In this document: positions 11,436 to 22,927 of the stretch, piece by piece
Layout of the letters: each line of letters starts with the position of its first letter
Position numbering within the stretch: the first letter of the stretch is position 1
Assembly (NCBI GenBank): GCA_028533045.1
Contig: JAQQAP010000009.1
Location: forward strand, 1-64,000
Origin: Spirochaetales bacterium
GTDB taxonomy: Bacteria; Spirochaetota; Spirochaetia; DSM-2461
Direction of reading: 5' to 3'
Length of the DNA: 64,000 nucleotides
Notes under the pieces: model-generated
Seen by the model: only the letters and a program-made list of their open reading frames with translations
Databases searched by the model: none
Told to the model about the DNA's origin: nothing
Translations under genes and position numbers: made by a program

Positions 11436-11792
11436 ATGTTAGAGAACTATCTTCCCGTTCTGGTGTTTGTCGTTGTCGGCCTGATTGTGGGGGTCGTCAT
11501 GGTGGCACTGGGTTTTGTGCTCGGTACAAGACGCCCGGATAGCGAAAAGCTGTCTCCCTATGAATGTGGTTTCGAGGCATTCGAAGATGCCCGCATGAAA
11601 TTCGACGTCCGGTACTACCTGGTCGCCATCCTATTCATTATCTTTGATCTCGAAATCGCTTTTCTGTTTCCCTGGGCCATCGTTCTGGACCAAATTGGAA
11701 TGGTCGGCTTTGTCGCCATGACCATTTTCCTGGGCATTCTTGTGGTCGGGTTTATCTATGAGTGGAAGAAAGGGGCTCTGGAATGGGAGTAG
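11436..11792 (+). CDS. nuoA: NADH-quinone oxidoreductase subunit A
   Basis: A small membrane subunit of respiratory complex I (three membrane segments) at the joint between the membrane and peripheral arms. The ATG at 11436 gives 118 residues, the family length, beginning [11 protein letters not shown]; conserved features include [21 protein letters not shown] with the loop cysteine, and [12 protein letters not shown]. It is the first gene of the 14-gene nuo operon and overlaps nuoB by 10 bp. Confidence 0.96.
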   Translation: MLENYLPVLVFVVVGLIVGVVMVALGFVLGTRRPDSEKLSPYECGFEAFEDARMKFDVRYYLVAILFIIFDLEIAFLFPWAIVLDQIGMVGFVAMTIFLGILVVGFIYEWKKGALEWE

Positions 11793-12265
11793 AAGGCATA
11801 CTTGAAAAGGGTGTCATCACCACAAGCGCCGATAAGCTGATCAACTGGGCGCGTACCGGCTCCCTCTGGCCAATGACCTTTGGTCTCGCCTGTTGCGCGG
11901 TGGAGATGATGCAAGCAGGGGCGGCCCGCTACGATTTGGATCGCTTCGGAATTATCTTTCGTCCCAGTCCCCGCCAGTCCGATGTGATGATCGTGGCCGG
12001 TACCCTGGTCAACAAGATGGCACCGGCGTTGCGCAAGGTGTATGACCAGATGGCCGAGCCGCGCTGGGTAATCTCCATGGGCTCCTGCGCCAATGGCGGG
12101 GGTTATTACCACTACTCCTACTCCGTGGTGCGGGGCTGTGATCGGGTGGTGCCGGTGGATGTCTACGTGCCCGGCTGTCCGCCGACGGCGGAGGCGCTGC
12201 TTTACGGCATTATCCAGTTGCAGGAAAAAATCAAACGTACCAGCACAATTGCGCGTCAGGACTAG
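11783..12265 (+). CDS. nuoB: NADH-quinone oxidoreductase subunit B
   Basis: The PSST subunit of complex I, carrying the terminal 4Fe-4S cluster N2 that passes electrons to quinone. The cluster motifs are visible: the adjacent cysteines in [10 protein letters not shown], then GSCANGGG and VPGCPP. The ATG at 11783 lies inside the end of nuoA (translational coupling) and gives 160 residues; the frame upstream of it lies inside nuoA and is unlikely to be used. Confidence 0.97.
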   Translation: MGVEGILEKGVITTSADKLINWARTGSLWPMTFGLACCAVEMMQAGAARYDLDRFGIIFRPSPRQSDVMIVAGTLVNKMAPALRKVYDQMAEPRWVISMGSCANGGGYYHYSYSVVRGCDRVVPVDVYVPGCPPTAEALLYGIIQLQEKIKRTSTIARQD

Positions 12266-12278
12266 GTGAGTCGGATTA

Positions 12279-12998
12279 ATGAACGAAACAGTCAAGACGA
12301 AATCCCAGCTTCGCCACGAGGCGCTCCAGGAAGCCTTGAACGAACGCTACGGCTCCAAGGGGTGCGCGGTCAGCTATACCCTCGGTGAAGTAACCATGGT
12401 GATTCCCAGAGAGCATCTGCTGAGCATCGCTACCGAACTCCGTGATGATGAAGCTTTCCGGTTCGAGGAAGTGATGGATGTCTGTGGTGTCGATTATGCC
12501 GGGTTCGGTGAATCAGAATGGTCGACCCGGGACGCCTCCGCTTCCGGATTTTCCCGGGGGGTGGATCGTCATCATATAGACGTGGCGGCGCGCGGCGATA
12601 ACGATCGCTTCGCCGTGGTCTACCATCTTCTCTCGATGGCGCACAACCTGCGGCTGAGGTTGCGGGTGTTCGTCGATGCGACGCAACCAATTATCGATTC
12701 CGTGGTGGGCATATGGAATGGCGCTAACTGGTTTGAGCGCGAGGCCTTTGATCTCTACGGCATCATGTTCAGCGGTCACCCCGACCTGCGACGCATTCTC
12801 ACCGACTACGGTTTTGTCGGTCACCCGTTCCGCAAGGACTTCCCCCTGGAGGGCACGGTGCAGATGCGTTATGACGCTGAGCAGGGTCGGGTGGTTTACG
12901 AGCCGGTGGCTATCGATCCCCGTGTGCTGGTGCCCAAGGTGATCCGCGAAGACAACCGATTTGTGTCCAACGCACAGCAGGACTCCACTGATGCCTGA
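12279..12998 (+). CDS. nuoC: NADH-quinone oxidoreductase subunit C
   Basis: The 30-kDa peripheral-arm subunit of complex I. The family core is near the C-terminus: [39 protein letters not shown]. At 239 residues it carries an extra segment around residues 85-110 ([17 protein letters not shown]) before the HLLS core. It is a separate gene here, not fused to nuoD as in E. coli, and overlaps nuoD by 8 bp. Confidence 0.95.
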   Translation: MNETVKTKSQLRHEALQEALNERYGSKGCAVSYTLGEVTMVIPREHLLSIATELRDDEAFRFEEVMDVCGVDYAGFGESEWSTRDASASGFSRGVDRHHIDVAARGDNDRFAVVYHLLSMAHNLRLRLRVFVDATQPIIDSVVGIWNGANWFEREAFDLYGIMFSGHPDLRRILTDYGFVGHPFRKDFPLEGTVQMRYDAEQGRVVYEPVAIDPRVLVPKVIREDNRFVSNAQQDSTDA

Positions 12999-14244
12999 GA
13001 TTCGTAACTACACCCTCAACTTCGGTCCCCAACATCCGGCCGCGCACGGTGTGCTGCGCCTGGTTCTCGAGATGGATGGCGAGGTGATAGAGCGTGCCGA
13101 CCCGCATGTCGGGTTGCTGCACCGGGCCACGGAGAAGCTGGCCGAGAGTAAACCCTTCAATCAGGCGATCCCTTACATGGATCGGCTCGATTACGTCTCC
13201 ATGATGTGCAACGAGCACGGTTATGTGATGGCGATAGAGAAGTTGCTGGGTGTGGAGGTGCCGGAGCGTGCCAAGTATATCCGTACCCTGTACGACGAGA
13301 TCACCCGCATCCTCAATCACCTGATGTGGCTGGGTGCTCATGCCCTGGACGTGGGTGCCATGACGGTCTTTCTGTACGCCTTCCGCGAGCGCGAGGACCT
13401 GATGGACTGCTACGAGGCGGTTTCCGGGGCGCGTATGCACGCCGCTTACTACCGGGTGGGCGGGGTCTATCGTGACCTGCCGGAAGTGATGCCGCGCTAT
13501 GCAAACAACCAGTTTCGCAGCGACGCGGAGATCGCGCGCAAAAACGAGAACCGTCAAGGATCCCTGTTGGACTTTATCGAGGATTTTGCGGATCGTTTCC
13601 CTGGGTTGATAGATGAGTACGAAACCCTGCTGACCGATAACCGGATCTGGAAGCAACGTACCGTTGGCATCGGCGTGGTGTCGCCGGAGCGCGCCAAACA
13701 GCTTTCATTCAGCGGTCCCATGTTACGTGGATCAGGGATTGCCTGGGATTTGCGGAAAAAGCAGCCCTATGCCGCCTACGACAAGGTCGATTTCGATATT
13801 CCCGTCGGCGTGAATGGTGACTGTTATGACCGTTACCTGGTGCGTGTTGAAGAGTTGCGTCAATCTACCCGGATTATCAAACAGTGCGTCAAGTGGTTGC
13901 GCGAGAATCCGGGGCCGGTGATTGTGCAGGATCACAAGATCTCGCCGCCGAAACGGGACGCTATGAAAGGTGACATGGAGAGCCTGATTCACCACTTCAA
14001 GCTGTTCACCGAAGGTTATTGCCCGCCGCCTGGTGAAGCCTATGCAGCGGTCGAAGCTCCTAAAGGTGAATTTGGCTGCTACGTGGTATCCGATGGCGGC
14101 AACAAACCTTTCCGCCTGAAAATCCGTGCCCCGGGCTTTGCCCATATGGCGGCTATGGATGAAATGGTAAAAGGCCATATGCTGGCCGACGTGGTGGCGG
14201 TAATCGGCACCATGGACGTTGTGTTCGGGGAGATTGATCGCTGA
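12991..14244 (+). CDS. nuoD: NADH-quinone oxidoreductase subunit D
   Basis: The 49-kDa subunit of complex I, which forms the quinone-binding site together with NuoB. The signatures [11 protein letters not shown] and [13 protein letters not shown] appear at the N-terminus; the C-terminus ends with the usual DVVFGEIDR. The ATG at 12991 overlaps the end of nuoC and gives 417 residues, the normal length. Confidence 0.97.
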   Translation: MPEIRNYTLNFGPQHPAAHGVLRLVLEMDGEVIERADPHVGLLHRATEKLAESKPFNQAIPYMDRLDYVSMMCNEHGYVMAIEKLLGVEVPERAKYIRTLYDEITRILNHLMWLGAHALDVGAMTVFLYAFREREDLMDCYEAVSGARMHAAYYRVGGVYRDLPEVMPRYANNQFRSDAEIARKNENRQGSLLDFIEDFADRFPGLIDEYETLLTDNRIWKQRTVGIGVVSPERAKQLSFSGPMLRGSGIAWDLRKKQPYAAYDKVDFDIPVGVNGDCYDRYLVRVEELRQSTRIIKQCVKWLRENPGPVIVQDHKISPPKRDAMKGDMESLIHHFKLFTEGYCPPPGEAYAAVEAPKGEFGCYVVSDGGNKPFRLKIRAPGFAHMAAMDEMVKGHMLADVVAVIGTMDVVFGEIDR

Positions 14245-14774
14245 TGGGGTTCAAGAATTTACCAATGACCACCGTCAAACCGACGGAGAACAAGGAACAG
14301 CTGTTCCCGGCGGAGATTAGGGCGGAGATCGATACCTGGGTTGCGAAATATCCGGAAGGGTGGCAGCAGTCTGCGGTGATGGCTGCGTTGCGTATTGTGC
14401 AGGATGATAACGGCGGGTACCTGACAGAAGAGCTGATGGATAAGGTGGCAGCCTATCTGGATATGCCCCCCATCGCTGTCTACGAGGTGGCGACCTTCTA
14501 CTCCATGTACGAGCGGGAAAAAGTGGGCAAGCATAAGGTGTGTGTCTGCACCAATGTTTCCTGCATGATCAACGGTTCCGACAAGCTGGTTGATCACATG
14601 GAGAAGAAACTCGGTATCAAACTTGGGCAGACCACGGAAGACGGGCGCTTCACGCTTAAGGAAGTTGAGTGCCTGGGCGCCTGTGGCGGCGCACCCATGT
14701 TCCAGATCGGTAACAAGTATTACGAGAATCTGACCCCTGAACTGGTCGATTCCATTCTGGACGGACTGGAGTAA
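14244..14774 (+). CDS. nuoE: NADH-quinone oxidoreductase subunit E
   Basis: The 24-kDa subunit of the NADH dehydrogenase module, with a thioredoxin-like 2Fe-2S fold. The four ligand cysteines are in CTNVSC and CLGACGG. The ATG at 14244 overlaps the nuoD stop by one base; a second ATG at 14265 ([10 protein letters not shown]) is an alternative start. 176 residues from the first start. Confidence 0.95.
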   Translation: MGFKNLPMTTVKPTENKEQLFPAEIRAEIDTWVAKYPEGWQQSAVMAALRIVQDDNGGYLTEELMDKVAAYLDMPPIAVYEVATFYSMYEREKVGKHKVCVCTNVSCMINGSDKLVDHMEKKLGIKLGQTTEDGRFTLKEVECLGACGGAPMFQIGNKYYENLTPELVDSILDGLE

Positions 14775-14779
14775 CGATC

Positions 14780-16048
14780 ATGGCCAATGAAGTCTGCCTC
14801 AGAAATAATGATCTCGAACGCCCCTGGTTGCTGGAAACCTACCAGAGCCGTGGCGGCTACTCTGCCCTGACCAAGATCCTGAAAGAGAAAACGCCGCCGG
14901 AGCAGGTGATCGAAGAGGTCAAGGCTTCCGGTTTGCGGGGGCGTGGTGGTGCCGGATTCCCCACCGGTCTGAAGTGGAGTTTCATCTCCCGCAACGCACC
15001 CGGTCAAAAGTACGTGGTGTGTAACTCGGATGAGGGTGAGCCCGGTACCTTCAAGGATCGGGATATTCTGCGCTACAACCCGCATCAGCTGATCGAGGGG
15101 ATGATTATCGCCGGTTACGCTATTGGTGCTACCGTCGGCTATAACTACATCCGCGGCGAATTCTGGGAGCCCTACGAACGTTTCGAAGCGGCTCTGGAAG
15201 AGGCAAGGGCAGCGGGTTTCCTGGGCGAGAACCTGTTAGGGTCCGGATTTGATTTCCAGCTCCATACGCACCTGGGCGGTGGCGCCTACGTGTGTGGCGA
15301 AGAGACCGCGCTGCTGGAGTCTATAGAGGGTAAGAAAGGGCAACCGCGTTACAAACCGCCGTTCCCGGCCCACTTTGGTCTCTATGGCCGGCCAACCATT
15401 ATCAATAATACCGAGTCACTGGCGTCTATTCCTGTCATCATGGAGAAGGGCGGCGAGTGGTTCAAACAGCTGGGTGTGGAAAACAGCGGCGGTTCCAAGC
15501 TGTTCTCTATCTCGGGCAATATCAACAATCCGGGTGTGTTCGAAATTCCCCTGGGTACGCCGTTCTCTGAATTGCTGGAGATGGCGGGCGGCATGAAAGA
15601 TGGCCGCAAGATCAAGGCAGTTATCCCTGGTGGCTCCTCCGCTCCCATTATTCCGGGCGAGCAGATGATGGAGTTGACCATGGATTATGACGCCATCGCC
15701 AATGCCGGCTCCATGCTCGGTTCCGGTGCTGTCATCGTGCTGGATGACACCAACTGCATGGTCAAGGTGCTGGAGCGCATGTCCTACTTCTATTTTGAGG
15801 AGTCCTGTGGCCAGTGCACGCCCTGTCGAGAGGGAACCGGCTGGCTCTACCGGGTGGTCAACCGTATTGAACGTGGTGAAGGACGTCCCGAGGACCTGGC
15901 GCTGCTGGACGATGTTACGCAGAAAATTGCCGGTCGCACTATCTGTGCCCTGGGTGATGCAGCGGCGATGCCGGTACAAGGCATGCTGAAGCACTTCCGG
16001 CATGAGTTCGAGTATCACATTGAACACAAGAAATGCATGGTCGATTGA
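14780..16048 (+). CDS. nuoF: NADH-quinone oxidoreductase subunit F
   Basis: The 51-kDa subunit that binds NADH, FMN and the 4Fe-4S cluster N3. Visible motifs: the FMN/NADH glycine loop [13 protein letters not shown] near residue 53, the nucleotide segment [15 protein letters not shown], and the cluster ligands in [12 protein letters not shown] with a fourth Cys in TICALGD. Full length at 422 residues; starts 5 bp after nuoE. Confidence 0.97.
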   Translation: MANEVCLRNNDLERPWLLETYQSRGGYSALTKILKEKTPPEQVIEEVKASGLRGRGGAGFPTGLKWSFISRNAPGQKYVVCNSDEGEPGTFKDRDILRYNPHQLIEGMIIAGYAIGATVGYNYIRGEFWEPYERFEAALEEARAAGFLGENLLGSGFDFQLHTHLGGGAYVCGEETALLESIEGKKGQPRYKPPFPAHFGLYGRPTIINNTESLASIPVIMEKGGEWFKQLGVENSGGSKLFSISGNINNPGVFEIPLGTPFSELLEMAGGMKDGRKIKAVIPGGSSAPIIPGEQMMELTMDYDAIANAGSMLGSGAVIVLDDTNCMVKVLERMSYFYFEESCGQCTPCREGTGWLYRVVNRIERGEGRPEDLALLDDVTQKIAGRTICALGDAAAMPVQGMLKHFRHEFEYHIEHKKCMVD

Positions 16049-16101
16049 AGTAACGCCTTGCATTGAATGTTATTTACGCTACTGGTTAGAGAACTAAATC
16101 A

Positions 16102-18405
16102 ATGTCTGAAGACCAGACGATTACAATTGAGATAGATGGCAAGGCGATAAAGGCCACGCCCGGTCAGATGCTGATCGAAGTGACCGATGCCGCTGGTATC
16201 GATATTCCGCGTTTCTGCTATCACAAGAAACTCTCCGTCGCCGCCAACTGCCGGATGTGTCTGGTTGAGGTTGAGCGCGCACCCAAGCCCCTGCCGGCTT
16301 GTGCGACGCCGGTAAACGACGGCATGAAGGTGTTTACCCGCTCTCCAGTGGCGCTGGCGGCGCAGAAGGGGACCATGGAGTTTCTGCTCATCAACCACCC
16401 GCTGGACTGTCCTATCTGCGACCAGGGTGGTGAATGTGAGTTGCAGGACATCTCCATGGGATACGGCAGCGACGTCTCCCGGTTCGTGGAAGGTAAACGG
16501 ATCGTCAAGGACAAGGATATCGGTCCGTTGATTGTGACCGACCTGACCCGCTGTATTCACTGCACCCGTTGCGTTCGTTTCGGCGCCGAGATAGCCGGTA
16601 TCCGCGAGTTGGGCGCCACCGGTCGCGGCGAGCACATGACCATCGGCACTTACGTTGAGCGCAGTGTTGACTCGGAACTGTCGGGTAACATTATCGATGT
16701 CTGCCCGGTCGGTTCGCTCACCTCCAAACCCTCCCAATTCAAGGCACGTGCCTGGGAACTGATTCAGCGTGACTCGATTGCTCCGCATGATTCGGTCGGT
16801 TCCAATATCCATGTACACGTCCGGCGGAATGAGCTGATCCGGGTCGTTCCGAAAGAGAACGAGCCGGTCAATGAGTGCTGGATCTCCGATCGGGATCGCT
16901 TCAGTTACGAGGGCGTCTACAGTGAGCAACGCCTTACCTCTCCGATGCTTAAGAAAGACGGTGAGTGGGTCCCGGTAAGCTGGGATGTGGCGCTGGAAGA
17001 GACTGCGAAGGGTATAAAGGCGGCCGGGGCCGATCTGGGCGCGCTGCTCTCGCCGGGTTCGACGCTGGAAGAGCTGTTCCTGGCGCAGAAGTTGATCCGG
17101 GCACTCGGTAGTGAGGCGATCGACAGCCGTCTGAGACAGGGTGATTTCCGCGGTGACGCACCCCGCGTACCCTGGCTGGGACAACCGATTGCAGCGCTGG
17201 AGAAAGTCGATGCGGCATTGCTGGTTGGCAGCAATATCCGCAAGGAACAGCCCCTGCTGGGTCATCGTCTGCGCAAGGCGGCCCTGGAAGGTGCCAAAAT
17301 CAGTTTCATCAATCCGCTGGAACTGGACCTGAACTATAAGGCCGACCAGCTGGTGAGTTCGCCGCGCGGCATGATCGACGACCTGGCGGCAGTTGCCAAG
17401 GCGGCCGGTGCCAGCGGTGCGGTGATCGACCAGGCGGTGGCGAACGAACACCATCAGGCTGTTGCCGATAGTCTCAAGTCGGCATCCAACGGAACCCTGC
17501 TGCTGGGTAATCTTGCCACTGCCCATGCAGACTTCGCGCTGTTGCGCACATTGGCGGGCGCCCTGGCCAAAGCCTGTGACCTGACTCTGGGCTACCTGCC
17601 GGAAGCAGCCAACAGTGTGGGTGCCCATATGGTTGGTGCCGTCGGTACGGCGGACAACAATAGCCGTTCGATGCTGGAACAACCCCGCAAGGCGTACCTG
17701 CTGATGGGCATACAGCCTGGCCTGGATTTGTGGAATCCGGCCAAGGCCAGCAGTGCATTTGCGCAGGCCGACTTCGTAGTCGCCCTGACGGCTTATCGGA
17801 GCGCAGATCTGGATTCGGCCGCCAACGTGCTGTTGCCAACAGCCCTGTTTGCGGAGACTTCCGGCAGCTTCGTCAACGCGGCCGGTACCCTGCAATCCTT
17901 TGCTGGTGCCATCACTCCTGCCGGCGCCATTCGCCCGGCCTGGAAAGTGCTGCGCGTGCTGGGCAATCTGCTGGATGTGTCAGGCTTTGATTACATTAGC
18001 TCAGATGAGGTGCTGGCGGAGGCCAACGCGTCAATGGCTGACGTTGCGCCGGACAACACTGTGACGGGTGCAGGTGTTTCGGATGCCCCGGCTGCCGCCG
18101 CTGGTCTGCAGCGCGTTGGTGATGTACCTATCTATGCATTGGATCCGCTGGTGCGCCACGCCTCCTCCCTGCAGCAGACTCATGATGCGATACCGGCGGG
18201 TATCTACATCAACGCTGAAGAGGCCGGTCGGCAGGGACTATCTGAGGGTGAGTCGGCCGTTGCTGTCCAGGACGGTAACCGTGCCCAACTGCCAATCTTT
18301 ATTGATCCCAACGTACCAAACGGTTGTGTCCGAATACCCGCCGCGCTGGCCGGTACCGAGACGCTGGGTGCCCAGTTTGGTGAAGTGACCCTGGAGAAGG
18401 TTTAA
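16102..18405 (+). CDS. nuoG: NADH-quinone oxidoreductase subunit G
   Basis: The 75-kDa iron-sulfur subunit of complex I. The N-terminal ferredoxin domain has the 2Fe-2S ligands in CYHKKL, ANCRMC and ACATPV. These are followed by HPLDCPICDQGGECELQD and the 4Fe-4S motif CIHCTRCVRF. A molybdopterin-oxidoreductase-like domain fills the rest of the 767 residues. The 53-bp gap after nuoF is among the largest in the operon but shows no terminator. Confidence 0.97.
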   Translation: MSEDQTITIEIDGKAIKATPGQMLIEVTDAAGIDIPRFCYHKKLSVAANCRMCLVEVERAPKPLPACATPVNDGMKVFTRSPVALAAQKGTMEFLLINHPLDCPICDQGGECELQDISMGYGSDVSRFVEGKRIVKDKDIGPLIVTDLTRCIHCTRCVRFGAEIAGIRELGATGRGEHMTIGTYVERSVDSELSGNIIDVCPVGSLTSKPSQFKARAWELIQRDSIAPHDSVGSNIHVHVRRNELIRVVPKENEPVNECWISDRDRFSYEGVYSEQRLTSPMLKKDGEWVPVSWDVALEETAKGIKAAGADLGALLSPGSTLEELFLAQKLIRALGSEAIDSRLRQGDFRGDAPRVPWLGQPIAALEKVDAALLVGSNIRKEQPLLGHRLRKAALEGAKISFINPLELDLNYKADQLVSSPRGMIDDLAAVAKAAGASGAVIDQAVANEHHQAVADSLKSASNGTLLLGNLATAHADFALLRTLAGALAKACDLTLGYLPEAANSVGAHMVGAVGTADNNSRSMLEQPRKAYLLMGIQPGLDLWNPAKASSAFAQADFVVALTAYRSADLDSAANVLLPTALFAETSGSFVNAAGTLQSFAGAITPAGAIRPAWKVLRVLGNLLDVSGFDYISSDEVLAEANASMADVAPDNTVTGAGVSDAPAAAAGLQRVGDVPIYALDPLVRHASSLQQTHDAIPAGIYINAEEAGRQGLSEGESAVAVQDGNRAQLPIFIDPNVPNGCVRIPAALAGTETLGAQFGEVTLEKV

Positions 18406-18408
18406 GCG

Positions 18409-19461
18409 ATGGATTCATTGATAACTCTCTGGGAATGGCTCGGTCAGAATATGATCGTGGTTCAGATCCTGATTAAAATCGTGGTAATCATCGCGCCGCT
18501 GATGCTCTGCGTGGCCTACTTTACCTACGCGGAGCGTAAGCTGATCGGTTACATGCAGGTCCGCATCGGTCCCAACCGTGTCGGGCCCAAGGGCTGGCTG
18601 CAACCGATTGCCGACGCCGTGAAACTGATGTTCAAGGAGATCGTGATCCCGACCAGGGCCAACAAGCTCCTGTTCCTGATTGCGCCTCTGCTGACCCTGG
18701 GCCCCGCGCTGGCGGCCTGGGCGGTGTTCCCCTTTACCGATACCCTGGTGCTGGCGGATCTGAATGCCGGGCTGCTGTATATCCTGGCGCTGACCTCCAT
18801 CGGTGTTTACGGCGTCATCATCGCCGGCTGGGCCTCTAACTCGAAGTACGCTTTCCTCGGCTCCATGCGTTCCGCGGCGCAGATCGTGGCTTACGAGATC
18901 GCCATGGGCTTTGCCCTGGTGGGCGTGCTGGTGGCGGCAGGTAGCCTGAATCTGGGTGAGATTGTACGGGCGCAACAGGGCGAAGCCGGCATTTTCGGCT
19001 GGTTCTGGTTACCCCTGTTTCCGCTGTTCCTGATCTATTTCATCTCCGGTGTTGCGGAGACCAACCGTGCGCCGTTTGACGTGGCCGAGGGTGAGTCCGA
19101 GATCGTAGCGGGCTTCCACGTGGAGTACTCAGGCATGCCGTTCGCCGTATTCTTCCTCGGTGAATACGCCAACATGATCCTGATATCGGCCCTGACCACG
19201 CTGCTGTTCCTGGGCGGCTGGTTGTCGCCTCTGCCAGCCAGCTGGGTTGATGGTGTATTCCTGCTGGGTGATGGCATTCACTGGCTGTTCCTGAAAGCCC
19301 TGTTTGTCGGCTTCTTCTTTCTCTGGTTCCGCGCCACCTTCCCCCGTTATCGCTATGACCAGATCATGCGGCTGGGCTGGAAGGTGTTCATCCCCATTAC
19401 CATTGTCTGGATTCTGGTGGTCGGGTTAATGGTTGTTTACCAGTTTGCTTGGTTTAGCTGA
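18409..19461 (+). CDS. nuoH: NADH-quinone oxidoreductase subunit H
   Basis: The ND1-type membrane subunit of complex I, with about eight membrane segments, forming part of the quinone chamber. Conserved blocks include [32 protein letters not shown] and [15 protein letters not shown]. 350 residues; begins 3 bp after nuoG. Confidence 0.97.
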   Translation: MDSLITLWEWLGQNMIVVQILIKIVVIIAPLMLCVAYFTYAERKLIGYMQVRIGPNRVGPKGWLQPIADAVKLMFKEIVIPTRANKLLFLIAPLLTLGPALAAWAVFPFTDTLVLADLNAGLLYILALTSIGVYGVIIAGWASNSKYAFLGSMRSAAQIVAYEIAMGFALVGVLVAAGSLNLGEIVRAQQGEAGIFGWFWLPLFPLFLIYFISGVAETNRAPFDVAEGESEIVAGFHVEYSGMPFAVFFLGEYANMILISALTTLLFLGGWLSPLPASWVDGVFLLGDGIHWLFLKALFVGFFFLWFRATFPRYRYDQIMRLGWKVFIPITIVWILVVGLMVVYQFAWFS

Positions 19462-19474
19462 GGTTAGATGAACG

Positions 19475-19966
19475 ATGAAAATGCTACGCGATTACATCAA
19501 AAGTCTGGCCATGCTGGAACTCCTCAAGGGGTTGGGGGTGACCGGAAGATACCTGTTCAGGAAGAAGTTTACGGTTCAATACCCTGAAGAGAAGGCACCT
19601 ATCTCCCCGCGCTTCCGGGGATTGCACGCGCTGCGGCGTTATGAGAATGGCGAGGAACGCTGTATCGCCTGCAAGCTGTGTGAGGCGACCTGCCCAGCGG
19701 TGGCGATTACCATCGAGGTGTCACCGCCACAACCGGACGGGTCACGTCGGACGTCACGTTACGACATCGATCTGTTCAAGTGCATCTTCTGTGGTTTCTG
19801 CCAGGAGGCCTGCCCGGTGGATGCGATTGTCGAAACACCGATTTACGAGTACCACTTTGAAAATCGCCAGGATGCGGTCATGACCAAGGAGAAGTTGCTG
19901 GCTGTTGGTGATAAACATGAAGCCGCCCTGGCCGACTGCATCCGTGCAGACGGTAAGTACCGGTAA
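19475..19966 (+). CDS. nuoI: NADH-quinone oxidoreductase subunit I
   Basis: The TYKY subunit with two 4Fe-4S clusters (N6a/N6b) between NuoG and NuoB. Both ferredoxin motifs are intact: [12 protein letters not shown] near residue 60 and [12 protein letters not shown] near residue 99. 163 residues, family length; located 13 bp after nuoH. Confidence 0.97.
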   Translation: MKMLRDYIKSLAMLELLKGLGVTGRYLFRKKFTVQYPEEKAPISPRFRGLHALRRYENGEERCIACKLCEATCPAVAITIEVSPPQPDGSRRTSRYDIDLFKCIFCGFCQEACPVDAIVETPIYEYHFENRQDAVMTKEKLLAVGDKHEAALADCIRADGKYR

Positions 19967-20000
19967 AAGTGGTTTTTAAAAACTGAAACTGGAATAACCC

Positions 20001-20600
20001 ATGACATTCGAGAAGTTTGTCTTTTATCTGTTTGCAGCCACACTCGTGTTTGCAGCCACCATGGTCATCACCCGGCGAAATCCGGTCCATTCGGCGCTGT
20101 TCCTGGTGCTGGCGTTTTTTTCCAGTGCCGGTATATGGCTACTGGCTGAAGCGGAGTTCCTGGCGATCGTGCTGATTCTGGTTTATGTCGGTGCCGTCAT
20201 GGTGTTGTTCCTGTTCGTGGTCATGATGCTGGATATTGATGTTGCCACCTTGCGAGCCGGTTTCATTCGCCATATGCCAGTCGGTGTGCTGGTGGCCCTG
20301 GTGATGATTGTTGAAATCTTCCTGGTGGTCGGTCCGGCCAACTTCGGCCTCGACAAGGTGCCGGCTCCGGTTGCTCACGCAGCCAGTTACAACAATACCG
20401 AAGAGCTGGGTAGCGTACTCTACACCGTCTATATGTATCCGTTCGAAATTGCGGCAGTCATACTGCTGGTCGGCATTATCGCCGCCATCGGACTGACCAT
20501 GCGCCGGCGCCCGGATACCAAGTATCAGAACCCCTCATTGCAGGTTCGTGTGAAGAAGGAAGATCGCTTGCGGGTATTGAAAATGGATACAGAGGATTGA
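20001..20600 (+). CDS. nuoJ: NADH-quinone oxidoreductase subunit J
   Basis: A five-helix membrane subunit (ND6 type) of complex I. Conserved N-terminal features include [18 protein letters not shown] sequence (here [14 protein letters not shown]) and [21 protein letters not shown]. 199 residues. The last bases lie close to the nuoK ribosome site, so the two genes are probably coupled. Confidence 0.96.
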   Translation: MTFEKFVFYLFAATLVFAATMVITRRNPVHSALFLVLAFFSSAGIWLLAEAEFLAIVLILVYVGAVMVLFLFVVMMLDIDVATLRAGFIRHMPVGVLVALVMIVEIFLVVGPANFGLDKVPAPVAHAASYNNTEELGSVLYTVYMYPFEIAAVILLVGIIAAIGLTMRRRPDTKYQNPSLQVRVKKEDRLRVLKMDTED

Positions 20601-20611
20601 TGGGAGCCGAC

Positions 20612-20917
20612 ATGATTGCACTTTCCGACTATCTCATACTCGGCGCCATACTGTTTTCACTCAGTGTGACGGGTATTTTCCTGAACAGGAAGAATGTCAT
20701 CATCCTGTTGATGTGTGTGGAGCTGATGTTGTTGGCTGTGAATATCAACTTTATCGCTTTCTCCCATTTTCTCGGTGATACCGCCGGCCAGGTGTTTGTC
20801 TTTTTCATCCTGACCGTGGCCGCCGCTGAAGCGGCTATCGGCCTGGCGATTCTCGTGGTGCTGTTCCGTAACCGGCACTCCATTAACGTTGAAGATCTGG
20901 ATACTCTCAAGGGTTAA
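20612..20917 (+). CDS. nuoK: NADH-quinone oxidoreductase subunit K
   Basis: The ND4L-type three-helix membrane subunit of complex I. The ATG at 20612, behind GGGAG, gives 101 residues starting [15 protein letters not shown], exactly the family length; an upstream ATG at 20597 overlaps nuoJ and is less likely. The conserved membrane glutamates lie in [10 protein letters not shown] and [10 protein letters not shown]. Confidence 0.96.
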   Translation: MIALSDYLILGAILFSLSVTGIFLNRKNVIILLMCVELMLLAVNINFIAFSHFLGDTAGQVFVFFILTVAAAEAAIGLAILVVLFRNRHSINVEDLDTLKG

Positions 20918-20919
20918 GC

Positions 20920-22908
20920 ATGGACAAGATCTACCTCCTTATCGTGCTGGCGCCCCTGATTGGCGCAATCATCGCCGGCTTAATGGGCTCGCGTATCGGT
21001 CGCGCCGGCGCGCACTGGATAACCAGTGGCGGTGTCGGGCTGTCCATGCTGCTGTCCGTTTATGTGTTGTTCCAGTTTATCAACGGTACCACCGGGGTCT
21101 ATAACGAAAGCCTCTACACCTGGATGGTCAGCGAAGGTATCCGCATGGAGATCGGTTTCCTGGTGGATCAGCTGACTGCCATGATGATGGTGGTGGTCAC
21201 CTTCGTCTCCTTCTGTGTACATATCTACACCATTGGCTACATGGCCCATGATGAAGAGAACTGGCCCAATGAGAGCCTGGCCGGTATCAACAGCTACCAG
21301 CGCTTCTTCAGCTACATTTCGCTGTTTACCTTCTCCATGCTCATGCTGGTGATGTCGAATAACTTCCTGCAGCTGTTTTTTGGCTGGGAAGCAGTCGGCC
21401 TGGTCTCCTATCTGCTGATCGGTTTCTGGTCGGTGCGGGAGACGGCGGTATTCGCCAATCTGAAGGCGTTCCTGGTAAACCGGGTCGGTGACTTCGGCTT
21501 CCTGCTGGGTATTGCGGCGATTGCCATGTACACCAACAGCCTGGATTACACCGAGGTGTTCAAGGCGGCTCCGCAACTGGCGGATACCCAGATCAGCCTG
21601 TTTGGTGATACCGCCTGGTCGCTGATGACAGTGATCTGTATCTGCCTGTTTATCGGTGCTATGGGTAAATCGGCCCAGGTGCCGCTGCATGTCTGGTTGC
21701 CAGATTCCATGGAAGGCCCGACCCCGATCTCCGCGCTGATCCATGCGGCCACCATGGTGACTGCCGGTATCTTTATGGTTGCACGCATGTCGCCCCTGTA
21801 TGAGCTGTCCGAGACAGCACTGACCTTTGTCCTGGTGATCGGCGCCACCACCGCGCTGTTTACCGGTCTGATCGGTGTGGTTCAGAACGACATCAAGCGG
21901 GTGGTGGCCTACTCCACCCTGTCCCAGCTTGGATACATGATGGTGGCGCTCGGTGTCTCCGCCTATGCGGCTGGCGTATTCCACCTGATGACTCACGCCT
22001 TCTTCAAGGCGCTGCTGTTCCTGGCTGCCGGTTCGGTCATCATCGGCATGCACCATGATCAGGATATCCGCAACATGGGCGGTGTCCGCAAATACATGAA
22101 GATTACCTGGATCACCGCACTGATCGGCTCGCTGGCGTTGATCGGTCTGCCCGGCTCTTCAGGCTTCTTCTCCAAGGACGCCATTATCGAGGCAGTTCAT
22201 CACTCCACTATCGCCGGTTCCGGCTACGCTTACTTCGCCGTAGTGGCGGGTGTGTTTATTACCGCGCTCTACAGCTTCCGTATGTACTTCCTGGTATTCC
22301 ACGGCAATGGTCCGCGGGATGAACATGCCAGGGAACACCTGCGTGAGTCGCCCAAGGTGGTCACCATTCCACTCATACTGCTGGCTATTCCGTCGCTGTT
22401 TATCGGTATGTTCACCGTCGGGGAGATGGTGTTTGGTGACTGGTTCAAGGATGTGATCTTTGTATTGCCCGAACACAACACGCTGGGGCAGATCGAGTTC
22501 CACGGTACCTGGGCCTTCTTCACTCATGGCATCTTTGGTCTGCCGACCCTGTTGGCAGCATCAGGCGTGGCGGTGGCATTCGTCTTCTACATGGTGAAAC
22601 CATCCCTGGCCACCGCCTGGAAAAAACGTTTCGAGAGTGTCGGTATCTACCAGATACTGGACAAGAAATACGGCTTTGACGAGGCTTATCAGGCGGTATT
22701 CGCCGGGGGCAGTCGGGGTCTCGGGAAGCTGTTCTGGAACCTGGGTGACCGTCGTTTGATTGATGGGCTGATTGTTAACGGCTCTGCCCGCTCGGTTGGC
22801 CTGTTCGCTGGTTGGGTTCGTAACATCCAGACCGGTTATCTCTTCCATTACGCAATTGCCATGATTCTGGGTCTGCTGGTTCTGCTGACCTGGTTCGTGA
22901 TCGCTTAA
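20920..22908 (+). CDS. nuoL: NADH-quinone oxidoreductase subunit L
   Basis: The distal antiporter-like proton pump subunit (ND5 type) with the long lateral helix at the C-terminus. The antiporter core is recognisable from GWEAVGLVSYLLIGFW, HVWLPDSMEGPTPISALIHAATMV and VAYSTLSQLGYMM. 662 residues; starts 2 bp after nuoK. Confidence 0.97.
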   Translation: MDKIYLLIVLAPLIGAIIAGLMGSRIGRAGAHWITSGGVGLSMLLSVYVLFQFINGTTGVYNESLYTWMVSEGIRMEIGFLVDQLTAMMMVVVTFVSFCVHIYTIGYMAHDEENWPNESLAGINSYQRFFSYISLFTFSMLMLVMSNNFLQLFFGWEAVGLVSYLLIGFWSVRETAVFANLKAFLVNRVGDFGFLLGIAAIAMYTNSLDYTEVFKAAPQLADTQISLFGDTAWSLMTVICICLFIGAMGKSAQVPLHVWLPDSMEGPTPISALIHAATMVTAGIFMVARMSPLYELSETALTFVLVIGATTALFTGLIGVVQNDIKRVVAYSTLSQLGYMMVALGVSAYAAGVFHLMTHAFFKALLFLAAGSVIIGMHHDQDIRNMGGVRKYMKITWITALIGSLALIGLPGSSGFFSKDAIIEAVHHSTIAGSGYAYFAVVAGVFITALYSFRMYFLVFHGNGPRDEHAREHLRESPKVVTIPLILLAIPSLFIGMFTVGEMVFGDWFKDVIFVLPEHNTLGQIEFHGTWAFFTHGIFGLPTLLAASGVAVAFVFYMVKPSLATAWKKRFESVGIYQILDKKYGFDEAYQAVFAGGSRGLGKLFWNLGDRRLIDGLIVNGSARSVGLFAGWVRNIQTGYLFHYAIAMILGLLVLLTWFVIA

Positions 22909-22927
22909 AAAAGGTAGGACGCATCGC

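Noticed and set aside
16099..17895. 598-codon minus-strand open frame
   Set aside because: Shadow of nuoG in GC-rich DNA; no protein-like motif, and nuoG is complete.
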